Shown one piece after another: positions 47,745 to 59,345 of a stretch of DNA of 64,000 bases. Location: NCBI GenBank assembly GCA_950295325.1, contig OX485807.1, positions 12,241,001 to 12,305,000 on the forward strand. The letters are read 5' to 3'. How positions within the stretch are numbered: the stretch's first letter is position 1; each line of letters opens with the position of its first letter. The position numbers and the translations under genes are program-made. The notes under the pieces are model-generated. The model had not been told where the DNA came from. It saw nothing but the letters and a program-made list of their open reading frames with translations, and did no database searches. Source of the DNA: Polytrichum commune (Eukaryota > Streptophyta > Polytrichopsida > Polytrichales > Polytrichaceae).

Positions 47745-49605
47745 GTCATGCCTGTAAATTTACTCCATCATGGATTGACCATGCTAAAGAAAATGGAAAA
47801 CTCTTGTAAACTGAACAACCTTATAAGCTTATCACCCTTAAATTTGATGTGCACCTGCAAAAGAAGCCAACAAGTTAGATATCCACAAAGCAAACAACTG
47901 CAACATGCACAAAACAAAACCAGCATGCACCATTGCACACTTGCATGCACCCCAAAAAAATAACAACCAAAAGGGGAAGAGAAAGTAGCCTCTCAAGAAC
48001 TATGGGGCGGTTCAAGATTTAAGAGTTGTAAATACAAACAACTTTGAGATAGCGACAAATTCTTGTTTATATAGAAAATAAATGTTTTTTCACATCCAAG
48101 TGTGGCATATCTCTTGTTTTCTAGCATTCTTTTCGAGTGTATAAGACTTGACTCTCATTACAACCGGATGACCTTTGATGGACATGCATAGATTGCATGG
48201 CATGCGATCGACAACGTAACTAGAGGTGGCTCACAACATTTCTACCCATGGACGGGCAAGCGTTCAAATATCTTGGCAGCGTTTGCTTGCATCATGAGCC
48301 TTTTTTTTTTTTTCCCTTCTAATTGATTAATGCATGAACCTTGTAATATGTGACATCTTTTACCTCAACGATTTTACCTCAACAATATGGGTGGAAGTTG
48401 AGGATAGATACATGACTCTGGGGAGCCCTCTAGACCAAATCAACTTGATAGGTGGATTAGCGAGACCAAAATTGGAGTAGTCATCTCTATGGGCCTTGAT
48501 GCCTAAGGATGAAGTTGTACAGTCGACCTTCAATTGCTTCACATTTGACATGGGTCTCCCAAATTGTGGCTACTCAAGAAATAGCTCTCCAACACCATCA
48601 ACCTCTTTGTCTACAAGGCCTTGGCCAATAACGTAGAACTTGAAGCCATGGCAACGTACACTTAACCCTCAATCCCAATATCCCAAATTACTCATCCCTC
48701 ACATCCAAAGAAAACCTCAAACCCGTGTGCAAGGAGTGAGTTGATGCAAAAGTAAATGCAAAAAGAATGCAATACAAATTGGCAAAATGTGAAAGGTGAA
48801 GGAACAGCTCCCATTTGATAGGAAATGGTGATATCACACTCAACTATTGGGCCATGGACCACAACTAGCAAATTGCCATGAAGGACACTTTAAGGCCCGC
48901 TACCACCACTAAGCAAATATGGAGCATATAGTTGCAAGATGGACAAACTTTTCGAAGCAACCAAGAATTTGGGTTTACCTACTAAACTGTGACTCCTAAG
49001 GCATCCCATGATATGTAGGATGTACATTCAAAATTCCAATGTTGTCGAAGAAACCCTTACACAATTGGAGCAAATTTGGGCAATGAAAATAAGGGATCAA
49101 TGTGCTAAGCAAGCAATGACCCATTTGTATCAGGATTATTTATTTATTTATTTATTAACATTGTAGGTGTGTGGGATGTGGCGAATCTTGAATGGAAGGC
49201 CTCCTCAACAAAGCGTGCTTCAAGACTTTCATTTTATAAAAAACACACCGAAAAGGTAACAATATAAAACTTGCCACGTGTATGTTGGTTGCTAATTCAT
49301 CCCAATCTACTCTTCCTAGAATAATTCATGGTCTCTAAACACGTCTAGGACTCAAAATGGACCAAACAACAATCAACAAGGTCAACAGTAATAATCAACG
49401 TCGTCACCCTCCCCTCCAGTAGGTGTTGTGAAGATTTCGGTGAACTAACCCATACCCTCATTCCTCTGTTGGATGCCTAAACCCTTGCCTCCAAGGAAAC
49501 AATGTACGGGTTGTTTCGCCCCAGCCGTGTTGTGAACACCCACACATGCATGCCTTTATGTTGTAAAATGTTGATTATAAAGGTGGCCAAAAACCAAACC
49601 ACATA
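47745..49605. other. intergenic DNA, no recognisable gene
   Basis: It probably includes further decayed transposase sequence next to the hAT remnant, but I cannot prove it. A T run of about 14 lies at 48300-48313 and a (TTTA)n run at 49137-49157. The frames are short and motif-free. Confidence 0.4.
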
Positions 49606-50872
49606 CAGTCTAACCTTGATAATGTCACCCTTGTTAATAGAACACCTTGATATTGTCACCTAAAAGTTTAAAACCGATTTTCATAGTGTAAAACTCCCTC
49701 ATTATTATCCCTATCACCCTTGATAATGTCACTATTTTTTTTCAAAATCCGTAGTGTAAATGTGATAATATCAAGTATGGATGGATTGTATGGGTGGGCA
49801 TGGGTTCGATATTATTGTTCATGGGTGAGCATGGGCTAAAGCAAAGCATATTGGGGGTCATTGAATGAGCTCTCATTCAATGCTTTCACCAAATGTGACT
49901 TCAGTTGTTCAACCTTTGGATCAAGGAGTGATTGCAACATTCAAAATGTGTTATAAGCGCAAGCTTGTTGCCTGGACTTTGCAACAAATTGATAACAACT
50001 CAAATGAAGATTTGGGGAAATTGAATGTTGATGTATTTCAAGCTATGCTATGGTGTGTGGTGGCATGGCATGAATTAGATGATCAAACCATTAGAAATTG
50101 TTGGAGAAAGTCCGCCATATTGCCTGCATGGTGGAATGTAGATATAAACAATCTTGATGAACGTATGAAGTCCAAAATGGAGGAAGCAACTTTGGAATTG
50201 GGTAGACTCATTGCCGCATTAAATTTGGGTTTGGATGTTGAAGGCAAGCCTGTAGAAAAGCTTTGTCCTTTGAAGTACATAAACATGGAAGGTGAAGATG
50301 ATTTTGAGGTGGAATTTTCTACTGAGGAGCTTGTGCAATTAGTGCAAGATGGCGAACAGGTTCTTGATTCCATGGAAGTGGACCCATTGATTGTTGATAG
50401 CAATGATGATGAGTCTAAAGTAGTGAAGCTAAGCGATGCACAAAAATATGCTAAAGATGTTTTGAATTTTATGGCTAGCCAAGGTTCTCAGATTTTCAGC
50501 ACTCATGAGTTGTTAGAAATGGAAAAAATCCATGACAAACTCATTAGAATTGGTGTTGCACATTTAACATCAACAAAACAATGTGACATTAGAAGCTTCT
50601 TTGTCTCTAGTGAGAGGTCTTTACCTGATCTCAATGACACATTATGATGTGCTCTTGTTGTTATTCACAATTTTGAATTAGATTTTACATTCAAAAACAT
50701 TGAAGTCTCGTATTTGTTATTTTTAAAATTTTAAAATTATATTTTGATTTTCTACATATTTTTTGATAATATCACATTATGCACAAAATGTGACATTATC
50801 AAGTATGTCACACCTTGTTTATATCACACTTTTTGGTGAAACGGAGGGTGTGACATTATCAAGGTTAGGGTG
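49606..50872 (+). mobile_element. pogo/Tigger-type element, internally deleted (1267 bp, TA TSD)
   Basis: The left end is CAGTCTAACCTTGATAATGT, then CACCC. The right end is the complement of CACCCTAACCTTGATAATGT. TA flanks both sides (49604-49605 and 50873-50874), and the CAG start is shared with pogo and Tigger elements. The core ACCTTGATAATGTCAC recurs subterminally in varied form on both sides (about 49633-49652, 49708-49732, 49758-49776 on the left; 50761-50835 on the right), which suggests multiple transposase-binding sites. The interior keeps only the 3' part of the transposase gene. Movement would need a full-length relative. Confidence 0.88.
49865..50647 (+). CDS. truncated pogo/Tigger (CENP-B-like) transposase, C-terminal 260 codons
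   Basis: The frame is open for 260 codons. It enters the DDE_1 nuclease domain near its end: NVTSVVQPLDQGVIATFK is the signature around the third catalytic acidic residue (D19 here) of pogo/Tigger and CENP-B-type proteins, normally preceded by an LPPN-type motif (here SPN). The CENP-B-like DNA-binding domains and the first two catalytic Asp residues are missing, matching the internal deletion of the element. The rest is acidic (EGEDDFEVEFSTEELVQLV). Near the end QCDIRSFF (residues 239-246) fits the PCNA-binding PIP-box consensus Qxx[ILM]xx[FY][FY]. Drosophila pogo transposase is known to carry such a motif at its C-terminus. The ATG used is simply the first in frame; the true gene started upstream. 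It is probably not a working nuclease. Confidence 0.85.
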   Translation: MSSHSMLSPNVTSVVQPLDQGVIATFKMCYKRKLVAWTLQQIDNNSNEDLGKLNVDVFQAMLWCVVAWHELDDQTIRNCWRKSAILPAWWNVDINNLDERMKSKMEEATLELGRLIAALNLGLDVEGKPVEKLCPLKYINMEGEDDFEVEFSTEELVQLVQDGEQVLDSMEVDPLIVDSNDDESKVVKLSDAQKYAKDVLNFMASQGSQIFSTHELLEMEKIHDKLIRIGVAHLTSTKQCDIRSFFVSSERSLPDLNDTL

Positions 50873-51505
50873 TAAGTTATATATTGAAGCAGGGCCTTGT
50901 ATATGATTGAGCCTTTAATAAGATTTCATTGTGAGAGTTTTGTAGGCTGAATTGTGTAAACATTTGTTTTTAATCATGTTCAACTACCTTTGTTAATGAG
51001 TTGATACTCAGTGTCAGATGAAAGAATATGATGATTGATGAGTTGACTGAGTGTATTTTATGCTTCCGAGGGGCCCCCCTCAAAACCATCGCCCTTCTTG
51101 CCCACACTGTATATACATAATAATAGCATACAAGTTTGGACAATTTGGGAAAGGATTCTAATATAATATGCTTTTATTTCGCGGCGGGTGACCCGGGATT
51201 CTGGTGGGTCACCCTAGGCTTCCGGTGGTTTGAATATAGTCAACCCCTTTCCTTTTGCCCTTCACCTCTATAAATGGGCTCAGCATTTCTCCTGAATTCA
51301 CTTATGGACCTTCTATATTCATCAATTTAAAAATAAAAGGAATGCATCGTTGGAGCTTGACAATTCTAGGTTGCGGAAAATGATTAGGAGGCTTTTTAGG
51401 GGCATTCGGAAGTTGCTTGCCTACTCTTATGCATACCATATTTAGTTGAAAGTTAGCTAGAAGAATTAGTGACATGTTGTATGGAGTGCCGACTCCAAGG
51501 ACTTA

Positions 51506-51645
51506 GGGCCACTTCACATACGAGCCAAGAGCCGTGACCATAACTTTGTGAGGGCCCAAAGGAAGAGTGTTCAAAGGCCGTCCCAACACACCTCCAAACT
51601 CTTGTAGTGTGGTCACGGATCCTCAAGTGTAGTGTGAAGTGACCC
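51506..51645. mobile_element. short PIF/Harbinger-type MITE (140 bp)
   Basis: It starts GGGCCACTTCACATACGAGC and ends AAGTGTAGTGTGAAGTGACCC. TTA precedes it and GTA follows, a duplication with one mismatch. It equals the left part of the 500-bp elements at 25228 and 32864 closed by the internal inverted terminus, so it may be the basic unit of that family. Non-coding. Confidence 0.7.
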
Positions 51646-51799
51646 GTAGCTACTTTCCTTGTCATCTGCAGAGCTTGTATGAATATCTAAGGGTTAGTTT
51701 CCATGTAGGCTGCTCGCCCACCACATTCTAATGTGACAAAGAATAAACCCACCCAAATGTAGAGGGAATTTGACGGGGTGGGCTTTGTATGTGGTGACT

Positions 51800-52170
51800 G
51801 CACTAAATATGATATTTAGTGTCGTATGGTATTTTATATCACTATGGTGACTTTTCGGAAGACATTCTTATGAAGAAGTGAGCAATTGTTGTCATAGATG
51901 ATGGATGAGTTCATCCGTTGCCCAAATCCCTACCTTCTCTTTATCAACAACTTGTGATGAAAAACTGTCATGGATGATTGAAATTTGGATGAAAAGTCAT
52001 TTGGTAAGTGATAGTAATTGCAACACTGTAAATCTGTAATCCTTGAATGAATTTACAAGAAATGACGAATAAATTTTGGGTTAACATTTAGTGTTGGAGA
52101 CACTACACCACGGTTTACAATTAGTATCGAGAAAGACAATTAGAATTGGCGATACTAAAAATAATGTTTA
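51800..52170. repeat. decayed MITE-like repeat with CACTAAATATGATATTTAGTG end
   Basis: The left end is CACTAAATATGATATTTAGT then GTCG. TTTAGTG motifs recur near 52085 and 52165. The middle matches 5040-5300 (CATGGATGATTGAAATTTGG then ATGAAAAGTCA). The ends could not be paired with confidence. Confidence 0.45.
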
Positions 52171-52459
52171 GTGTAGGTACTCCCATCTTCTCAAATCCGG
52201 GCTCACCTACTAACGTTCTCCTCTTCCAAAGAACATCTTCAATTCTTTGGTGACATGCACTTGTAGTTTGAAGATTCTTTAGTGGGTGCATGGAAGTCTA
52301 CTGGCATGTGTCCACGGCCCTCCACATTGTAACGGACATCATAATGTGGTTGGATGGCAACCTATGCTTAACTAGCATGCAAATACCTCCAACTCACTGT
52401 ATATCTAGAATCTAGTGGGCGAGCAAACTACATGGAAACTCACCCTTATTCGATCTCAA

Positions 52460-53060
52460 CGTGAAAATTCTCATACTCATCAAGTGGTCATATAGCCCCC
52501 CTAATTGTGTTGGTTATTGGATCTAGAACTGTTAATCATGTTTTGAGCATGTAAGGTTGAGGCATCTATAGTCAACTAGGTTCATTTAACCGCTCACTAG
52601 GATCACATTATACCAACATGGATGAGATTTATATTTTTTAGGCGAACAAAGTTAAGGTTTATGTGGTGGCAGCTTATGATTGTTACCATCATAAGAGTTT
52701 GGACAATTGTCATAGCCAAGGATGAGAATTTAGATGAGTTCTAATGAATTAACATACAAATCGACTATGTGTTACCTTAACCTTATCATTTTGAATTTTG
52801 TAGCAATTTCAATATTCATGATTTTTGTACATTTTCTTTAGAATTAAGCTCCCATTGTTGAAAAATCATTCCCCGCTATTACTCCTCCTAAACATATGCA
52901 AACTCTCTTATTTTATCGGTTATACATGCCGCAGCCCTAGTCCATTGTCTTTTTGATATCCATTATTGGAGCCAGACTTGACCACATATCACTCAAACAT
53001 AGGCGTCCGGTTAAGACAAGTAACCAAATTTAAGCACGTCTATATCATTGATAAGAGGTG
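52460..53060. repeat. dispersed repeat, 'ACACATGTCTTTTTGGTG' family, rearranged copy
   Basis: It contains GTGGTCATATAGCCCCCCTA, GTTGGTTATTGGATCTAGAA, TTTTGAGCATGTAAG, and after an insertion or rearrangement GTCTTTTTGATATCCATTAT then TGACCACATATCACTCAAAC and ATAGGCGTCCGGTTAAGACA. Part of this block (TTATTGGAGCCAGACTTRRC) recurs at 54093-54115. No coding sequence. Confidence 0.45.
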
Positions 53061-54810
53061 CGCTTGTTTACTTCTCGATCATACGTTGTCAATACACAAT
53101 GATTGTTGGCTCATGACTTTGCATTATATTCCATTTGTGTCTTCATGTGTATACTGTAGGCAAATTGCCAATTAGGCACACCTGTGCTAAATAGTTATTT
53201 AATATACAAAATGTTGGTCCAAAACTTAAAATTCAAATCTCAACCATTTTTATAAATTTTGGGGGTGAAATTCAGCTTGTTCACTTTAATGAATAGGTAA
53301 AAATAATCTATTCAGCATGTGGTAGGTAATTGATAAACAAGTAAAAGTAGACTAAGTTCAAGTCCAAAAATATAACATGTTGAGTTCTTTCATAAGATCC
53401 TTCAAGAGAATATGTAAAGTTGATTATGATAATATTACAATAGTATGGCCTTATTAACTAAAATAAGCCAATTGGTCCACTCAATTTAATGTAGGGAACA
53501 TGATGGGAATGTAATGATTGCTAGTTGGTACGAGAGAATACCCATTGAGGGTTCTTAAAATACAACTCAATCATTCCAATACACCCACACATGTTTAGAA
53601 AACCATGCAAATAATCAATTGTAATATGGAAGATCTCATTAATTGTGACAAAAGGATTGTCTCATAATGGCCCAATTGGCTCATTTTACTTGATAAGGCC
53701 ATTAGTTGTTTTGATTGTATTTTCACTATTCCACACACACACACACACACACATACATATTACACATTATTAAATTTTAATATCTACATCATATATTAAT
53801 AGTATAACATTAGAGTATTCACTAAGGATTCACATCTCTCATGATATTTTGATATATCAAAAGTGTATTGACAAATCCGTCAATAAAATTGAAGCAACTA
53901 GAAAGTCCAAATCTGCTTTAATATGTTATAGGTTTTCACATTGCACATTGAATCACTTATAAGATCTAGGAGAAAAACCCTCCCTTGTGAACAAGTAGAG
54001 TGGGAATAGTGTCACATATATATATAAACTCTAGAGATGAAGCCTCAGTAGTCCTCTTATGTGTATTTGTTTGTATCTTTGTAGTATGAGGTATCCGTTA
54101 TTGGAGCCAGACTTAGCCACATATCGCTTATATTTGTTTATGACACATAATCTCTTCAAACCTACTCACGTCTTGAAAATGCTTGCTACAAAGTGCTCAT
54201 ATCTTCTGCAAAAGAACTCAAAGAAGAAAAATACAAATTCAAATTCATGCCTTTTGGAGGTGGTACGCTATTTGAAATCCCAGCTTCTCTTAGTTGAACA
54301 CATTTCCAAATAAGTTCATCTTCTATGTGGAATTGAGATCCAAAACTTTTTTTTGATGACATAGACCAAGTTCTTAGTGCATAGTGTTGCAATTTCATGT
54401 TAACACCCGTATTCTTGATGACGATTTAGGATGACCTAGAGTATAACATGAACATCTCCACCTATTATCTTACAATGAAAGTATCAACATTGCATAATCT
54501 TATGTAGCGTGAGAATTTTACCACGGGTCTCTAGAGGGGATAAAAGAAAGAGGACAATGATGTCGGGCGCTTATGGACTCAAGAGGACTCTCCGAAGGAG
54601 CTAGGGTCCCGGACTAAAGAAAAAGGCTACTATAGCCTATGTGCTAAAATTCATTGTCCATATGGTGGAGGTACTTGGTGGTGAATTTGGTGCAAGTTTG
54701 CAACCGTGGTACAAATGATGTTGTTGGTGTCAAGAAGTTGTTTGTGTTCAAGCTTTGCTCAAAAATTAACATTGTTGATTTGAACATTGAGCATACTTTC
54801 CATTGATGGC
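53061..54810. other. intergenic DNA, no recognisable gene
   Basis: It contains a (CA)n run at 53733-53752 and a short repeat of the 52950 block at about 54090-54130. Frames are short and motif-free. Confidence 0.4.
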
Positions 54811-54814
54811 CTAA

Positions 54815-55310
54815 AGGGCCTCTTTACATAGAGACCAAGAGCCGTGACCATGACATTCTAAGGGTCCTTGAAAACCATCCAAAGGCCTTTCCGCAAGATA
54901 TACAAATCCATGTTTTATTTATTTATTATTATTGATGGGCTCTCATGTAAAGTGAAAGTGGATCATGTTGAGAGGCCAAAACATATGTTCGGCTTTGGGT
55001 CGTCATTATGGTAATATAATAATTCTAGGAGCCATTGACAATTTAATTGATAGTCACAACCTCTAGTTTTGCATTAAACCCACTTTTTTTTTATAGTTTA
55101 AACACAACATTTGGTAGACCATGAACTATTATCCACTTGTTGACATGTGGGATGCCATGTAGGATTTTCATCCATTCGGATTTTTTTGGTACCTCAAGCC
55201 TTTGAGGTCTAGGGCAAGGTGAACTTGGACCATCTCCAACTTCTTGACCAATCACAAAATTTGAATATCACAAGTCAATGACCGTCAAGGGTCTGGTGTA
55301 AAGTGGCCCC
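54815..55310. mobile_element. diverged PIF/Harbinger-type MITE (about 496 bp)
   Basis: The left end is AGGGCCTCTTTACATAGAGA then CCAAGAGCCGTGACCATGA, and the right end GGTCTGGTGTAAAGTGGCCCC. The GAGCCGTGACCATGA block and the CCATGTAG/CACCTTG-type order match 25228 and 32864, while the TTTACA in the terminus matches the autonomous-size element at 33807. The target duplication is unclear (AAG is possible). Non-coding. Confidence 0.6.
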
Positions 55311-58189
55311 AAGTCCTAATTGTCACACAAGCTTACAAGACATTTAGCGAGGACAATAATCGGACAACAATTTGAGAATCTACATAATTGCACATCCAAT
55401 TTGTGCATTGAGTTGCATGAGTTATCGGATTGAGTTAATAAGAAAAAAATGTTAAATCGGCCACATATTTTGTTAAAACGGCCACATGGACGCATTGCGC
55501 AGTCAGATGGCCTATCATTGATTCTTCGTCGCACACATGACAAGGAGCAATGTATCAACTTTGTGTTATATTTAATGAACTTGGCCAACTTGGATGACAA
55601 GTCATATTGATTGTGGTTGTTTTAACCAATGTGTGGTTGATTTAACAATCCCCTTGAATTATGGCATCAAGTTTTGTTCTATGTTCTATGGAAGTCGCAT
55701 TTGTAGTTGCTACATAGGCAGTTGGTAGTATGAGCTCATTCTTTGTAGTTTGTCACATGGGCAAATACTTGTGGAGATTTGTTTCTTTTATTTTGCCAAA
55801 TGGGTAGTTCAATTTAGCACATATTTTATGGTTTCCATTGCTTATAGATCGTTTCTATGGTTGTGAAAATGGGTTGCTCACTTGTATATTTGATTTCTTT
55901 TTCTCACTCGGTCTATACAGATCTCAAAAGTGCTAAATTCTTATGAAAGGAAGAAAGCATAAAACTGTTAGAGCTACTATACCTATATTTTTAGTCCATC
56001 GGAGCCTGCTCTAACCCAAAATGCATGTTGCTTAAGGAGAGGGTGAACGGACGTAGCACACCAATGTAAAAAGCACCAAAGTTTCTTCTTCTTCTTCGTT
56101 TATTTATTTATTTTTATTATTATCATTATCATTATCATTATCTCCACTTAAAGAAAATGGTAGTTTTAGTGTGAAATAATATCATATTTCAAAACCATGT
56201 AACGAACTCTTGACCATGATAAGACCAAGGGCATGTAACCAATAATAGAAATTACCATGGGTGAGCATGTTAGAATTTGGATAAGAAAGTGACATGGAAT
56301 CCTACATGTGCAAAATAGGATAGTGTTTTGTGGTCACTTGGATTTTGTGACAACAAAACCCAAATAGTTGTCTCATTCAAAAAATAAGGTCACCATGTCA
56401 CAAGAAGAACTTTTATTCGTAGTAAATTTTATTTGTGGATATATCCAAAATCGGTAAGGTGTGTTTTTAACAAAATAAAATACGTTAATTAAACTACATC
56501 CATGTTAGAGTCCACTTTACACTATGTCTTGTGTACAAGGTTTTGAAAAAAGCGATATGAATTTCTCTTGGTCATGCTCTTTGGACTAGCAACCATGACC
56601 ACGAAAAACCCTAACTCAAAGTTTCTCACAACCCTTGTACACGTGTGTAAAACGCGCCCAACCGACTCATATTGAAGTCGGTGAATCATCGATGTTCATT
56701 TTTCCTTTCCTTTGACTTCAAGGAACTCTATATAAGTTACGTGGAGGGAGAAATGCTTGCCACGGAAGTCTATAAGTTGGTGCCAATCAAGGGGCACTTG
56801 TAATGTACAATAGTATATGAGCATGGAAGGAAGCCATGAATGAAAAACGCGTGGATTGAAGCTCGGAAGTTGCGCCCGAAATTTGTGGGATGATTTTACT
56901 GCGTTCCTTGCTACAAGGTCAAACCACACAAAGGCGAGGGAGGGGGGGGGTCCACTCATAATATTCATCCCCATAGTCTACATGTTGTTAAAGTACATGA
57001 GCCTTAGTAGTATGTGGTCACTTCTCCTAATCAATGTACACCCCCTATAAGGTGGAAATATCATAAACCGTGAAAATAAGGGGATTCGCATTGAAGATAT
57101 GGTCTTAAAATCGTGAGATGATTTTCCAAGATAGAAGAGAAGGATTCATGAAGAATGCAAGTTGTTCCATATTTTTATTCCCTGTTAAATAATAATAATA
57201 ATTAAAAAAAAATCTACAATTTTTCAAAGTGGAAAGTTTGTCAATCCCCTTACTCGTTTACTAGATTCTCCTTAAACCGATCACAGTAATGCTCATTTTC
57301 ACTCAGAACATCACCTAAACCAGTTAACTCATGAGTACATTAAATTGTGATTGATGGTAGTCAAACATGACTGAATTTGGCTACACTAAGTGTACACGCA
57401 TGTGAAGCTGCCAACGTCGCAATTATCGGTTTCACATATGGCACTTCCCCATTCTGACGGAAGTCTACTGCACGGGTAGAGGGTAGTTCACGGTTTATGA
57501 TATTTCTGCATTTGTTGAGTGGTAGGTACCTTATGTGGCAAGGCTTCTAATCAAGAATAGAGACACCCCAAAACGACATGTGTCACGATGGAATTGGACT
57601 ATGTGCTCATAATATAAACGTCGTTCTTGGATTTTAGACCGATACGTGCAATTGGGTTGTCTTTTTTTTCCATGCAAATTAGCTTGGGTCAGAATTGGAT
57701 TACAATATCCTATAACTTTGTTTATTTGTGCCTACAACAATCACACTTTTTTTTTGGTTGCTATGGTAAAAATGTTGCTTGTGGAATGTCGATAAATTAG
57801 TAGGGGGTAACCTAATTGCACAAATCGGTGTAGTAAACCCATTCGAAAGGACGTGAGCATCATTAAGAAACGGAAAATCTTCACCTTCACCTCTTATAAC
57901 TCCTGCATCTCTACTTCCATGGGTTTCGCAACTTGAAATGACAATTTTCATGATTTACAATTGTTAATCGGATGACACAATTCCCAATTCAACACAACAC
58001 CCCAAAATACGTGTGGAGTTGCAAGCACCCACAATGAGGCCAATTAAGGTAGGCAAGTGTTATTTGGTTATTTCTCTTTATCAGACACTTGTGTTTAAAT
58101 TCTATGTGATTATGTGTGGATCTAAGAACATACACCATGAACACTCATAACTGAAAGAGTTTGTACTAAGTCTTTAGACTTTATGAACT
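55311..58189. other. intergenic DNA, no recognisable gene
   Basis: Frames up to 94 codons lack motifs. A TTTA/TTA/ATC low-complexity tract lies at about 56098-56147, and a 9-nt G run at 56942-56950. A stretch at about 57565-57630 resembles 41295-41370 (GTCAYGATSGAATTGGACTA and ATGAGCRCC-type blocks), so it is probably repeat-derived. Confidence 0.4.
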
Positions 58190-58505
58190 AAGGTAGAGGG
58201 GCACATTCCCGCTCGAATTTCAGATTGGCATGTTCATTGGGGAGTTATTAAGGGGGGGATCAATCTTGGAAGATGTGCAAAGTACATTGGAAATTGGACC
58301 AATTGGAATAAGTAATTTTGGATTAATATTGAATTAGTTATGAATTTTGGAAGGAGAACTCATAGGGGTACCCAAAACCACTCACCCCAAAAATGTACAC
58401 CATGATTACATAGAAATTTGAGGTACGAAGCTATAATGTACCTCTTGTTTGGATAGGTCTAGTGAGCGGTTTAAGGACCCGAGCGGGAATGTGCCCCTCT
58501 ACCTT
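58190..58505. mobile_element. MITE with AAGGTAGAGGGGCACATTCC ends (316 bp)
   Basis: The left end is AAGGTAGAGGGGCACATTCC then CGCTCG, and the right end its exact complement (CGAGCGGGAATGTGCCCCTC then TACCTT), a perfect inverted repeat of about 26 bp. ACT lies on both sides (58187-58189 and 58506-58508). The outer 11 bp match the larger elements at 25768 and 40137. No coding sequence. Confidence 0.85.
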
Positions 58506-58546
58506 ACTCTACACCCAATTGTGCACCCAATTGTGTGTGTGTGTGT

Positions 58547-58558
58547 GGGGGGGGGGGG
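58547..58558. repeat. (GT)n followed by poly-G (12 nt)
   Basis: A GT run from about 58530 passes directly into twelve G residues. Confidence 0.9.
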
Positions 58559-58831
58559 CTATGTACACATCAAGGAATCAACACACGTGAACTTTTTATA
58601 AAAAAATAAATGGAGGGAGGTTCAATTTTTGGTATGATTTATGGTAATATTCAATGTAGATTTGTTAATGCAACACAAATATCAAGACACGATTCTCATT
58701 ACTAGAAGATGGAGAATGAGAAAATCAACTGAAGGAACCCTACTTCACCTTACCAACACAAAGTTGAAAGGGGTGGAAGAAGGAGTGTTATTGTCTTTGA
58801 GTGTCTAATTGCTCAACCCATTACGTTAGTA

Positions 58832-59048
58832 CACCAAATATGATATTTAGTGTGACTTACTATTTGGATTTACACGGTGCTATATCTTTTTACTATTGAA
58901 TTTGTTTTTTACCAAGTAAAGTTGTCAATGTTCTATAATGTCCAAACTACCAATTTAACATTTTTTGGTAAAATATGAGATGTATAATAAATAGATATAG
59001 CATTGCGTAATTCCAAATAGCAAGTCACACTAAATATCATATTTAGTA
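58832..59048. mobile_element. MITE with CACCAAATATGATATTTAGTG ends (217 bp, TA flanks)
   Basis: The left end is CACCAAATATGATATTTAGT then GTGACTTACTATTTGG. The right end is CCAAATAGCAAGTCACACTA then AATATCATATTTAGTA. TA flanks both sides. It is related to 28008-28191 and, in its outer 20 bp, to 37330-37659. Non-coding. Confidence 0.75.
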
Positions 59049-59345
59049 TAGCTACCACTTGGGGCAAGCCGCATCAACGGTCAACGTGTTGATGGCTTCT
59101 CCAACTGTTGTTGATGTTATATAATTTCAAAATATATATTGAAAGCGTATTTAAAAATACATTTGAATGTTCTTTTGTTTGTGAAAGAAAAGAAAAGAAA
59201 AAAAAAAATAACGCCCGTATTTTCACACGAGCATGACTGCGAGCCCGTTGGCCTCATACTAATCACGGGGTTCCGTGATGTAGTATGTGGTTTTATGCCT
59301 CCCTTAGGAGGTGGGCTCTGGTGGTTCTCTAGAAGTCCATTTTAA

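Noticed and set aside
48700-49250. Copia-type gag remnant
   Set aside because: Broken frames with only vague resemblance and no zinc knuckle.
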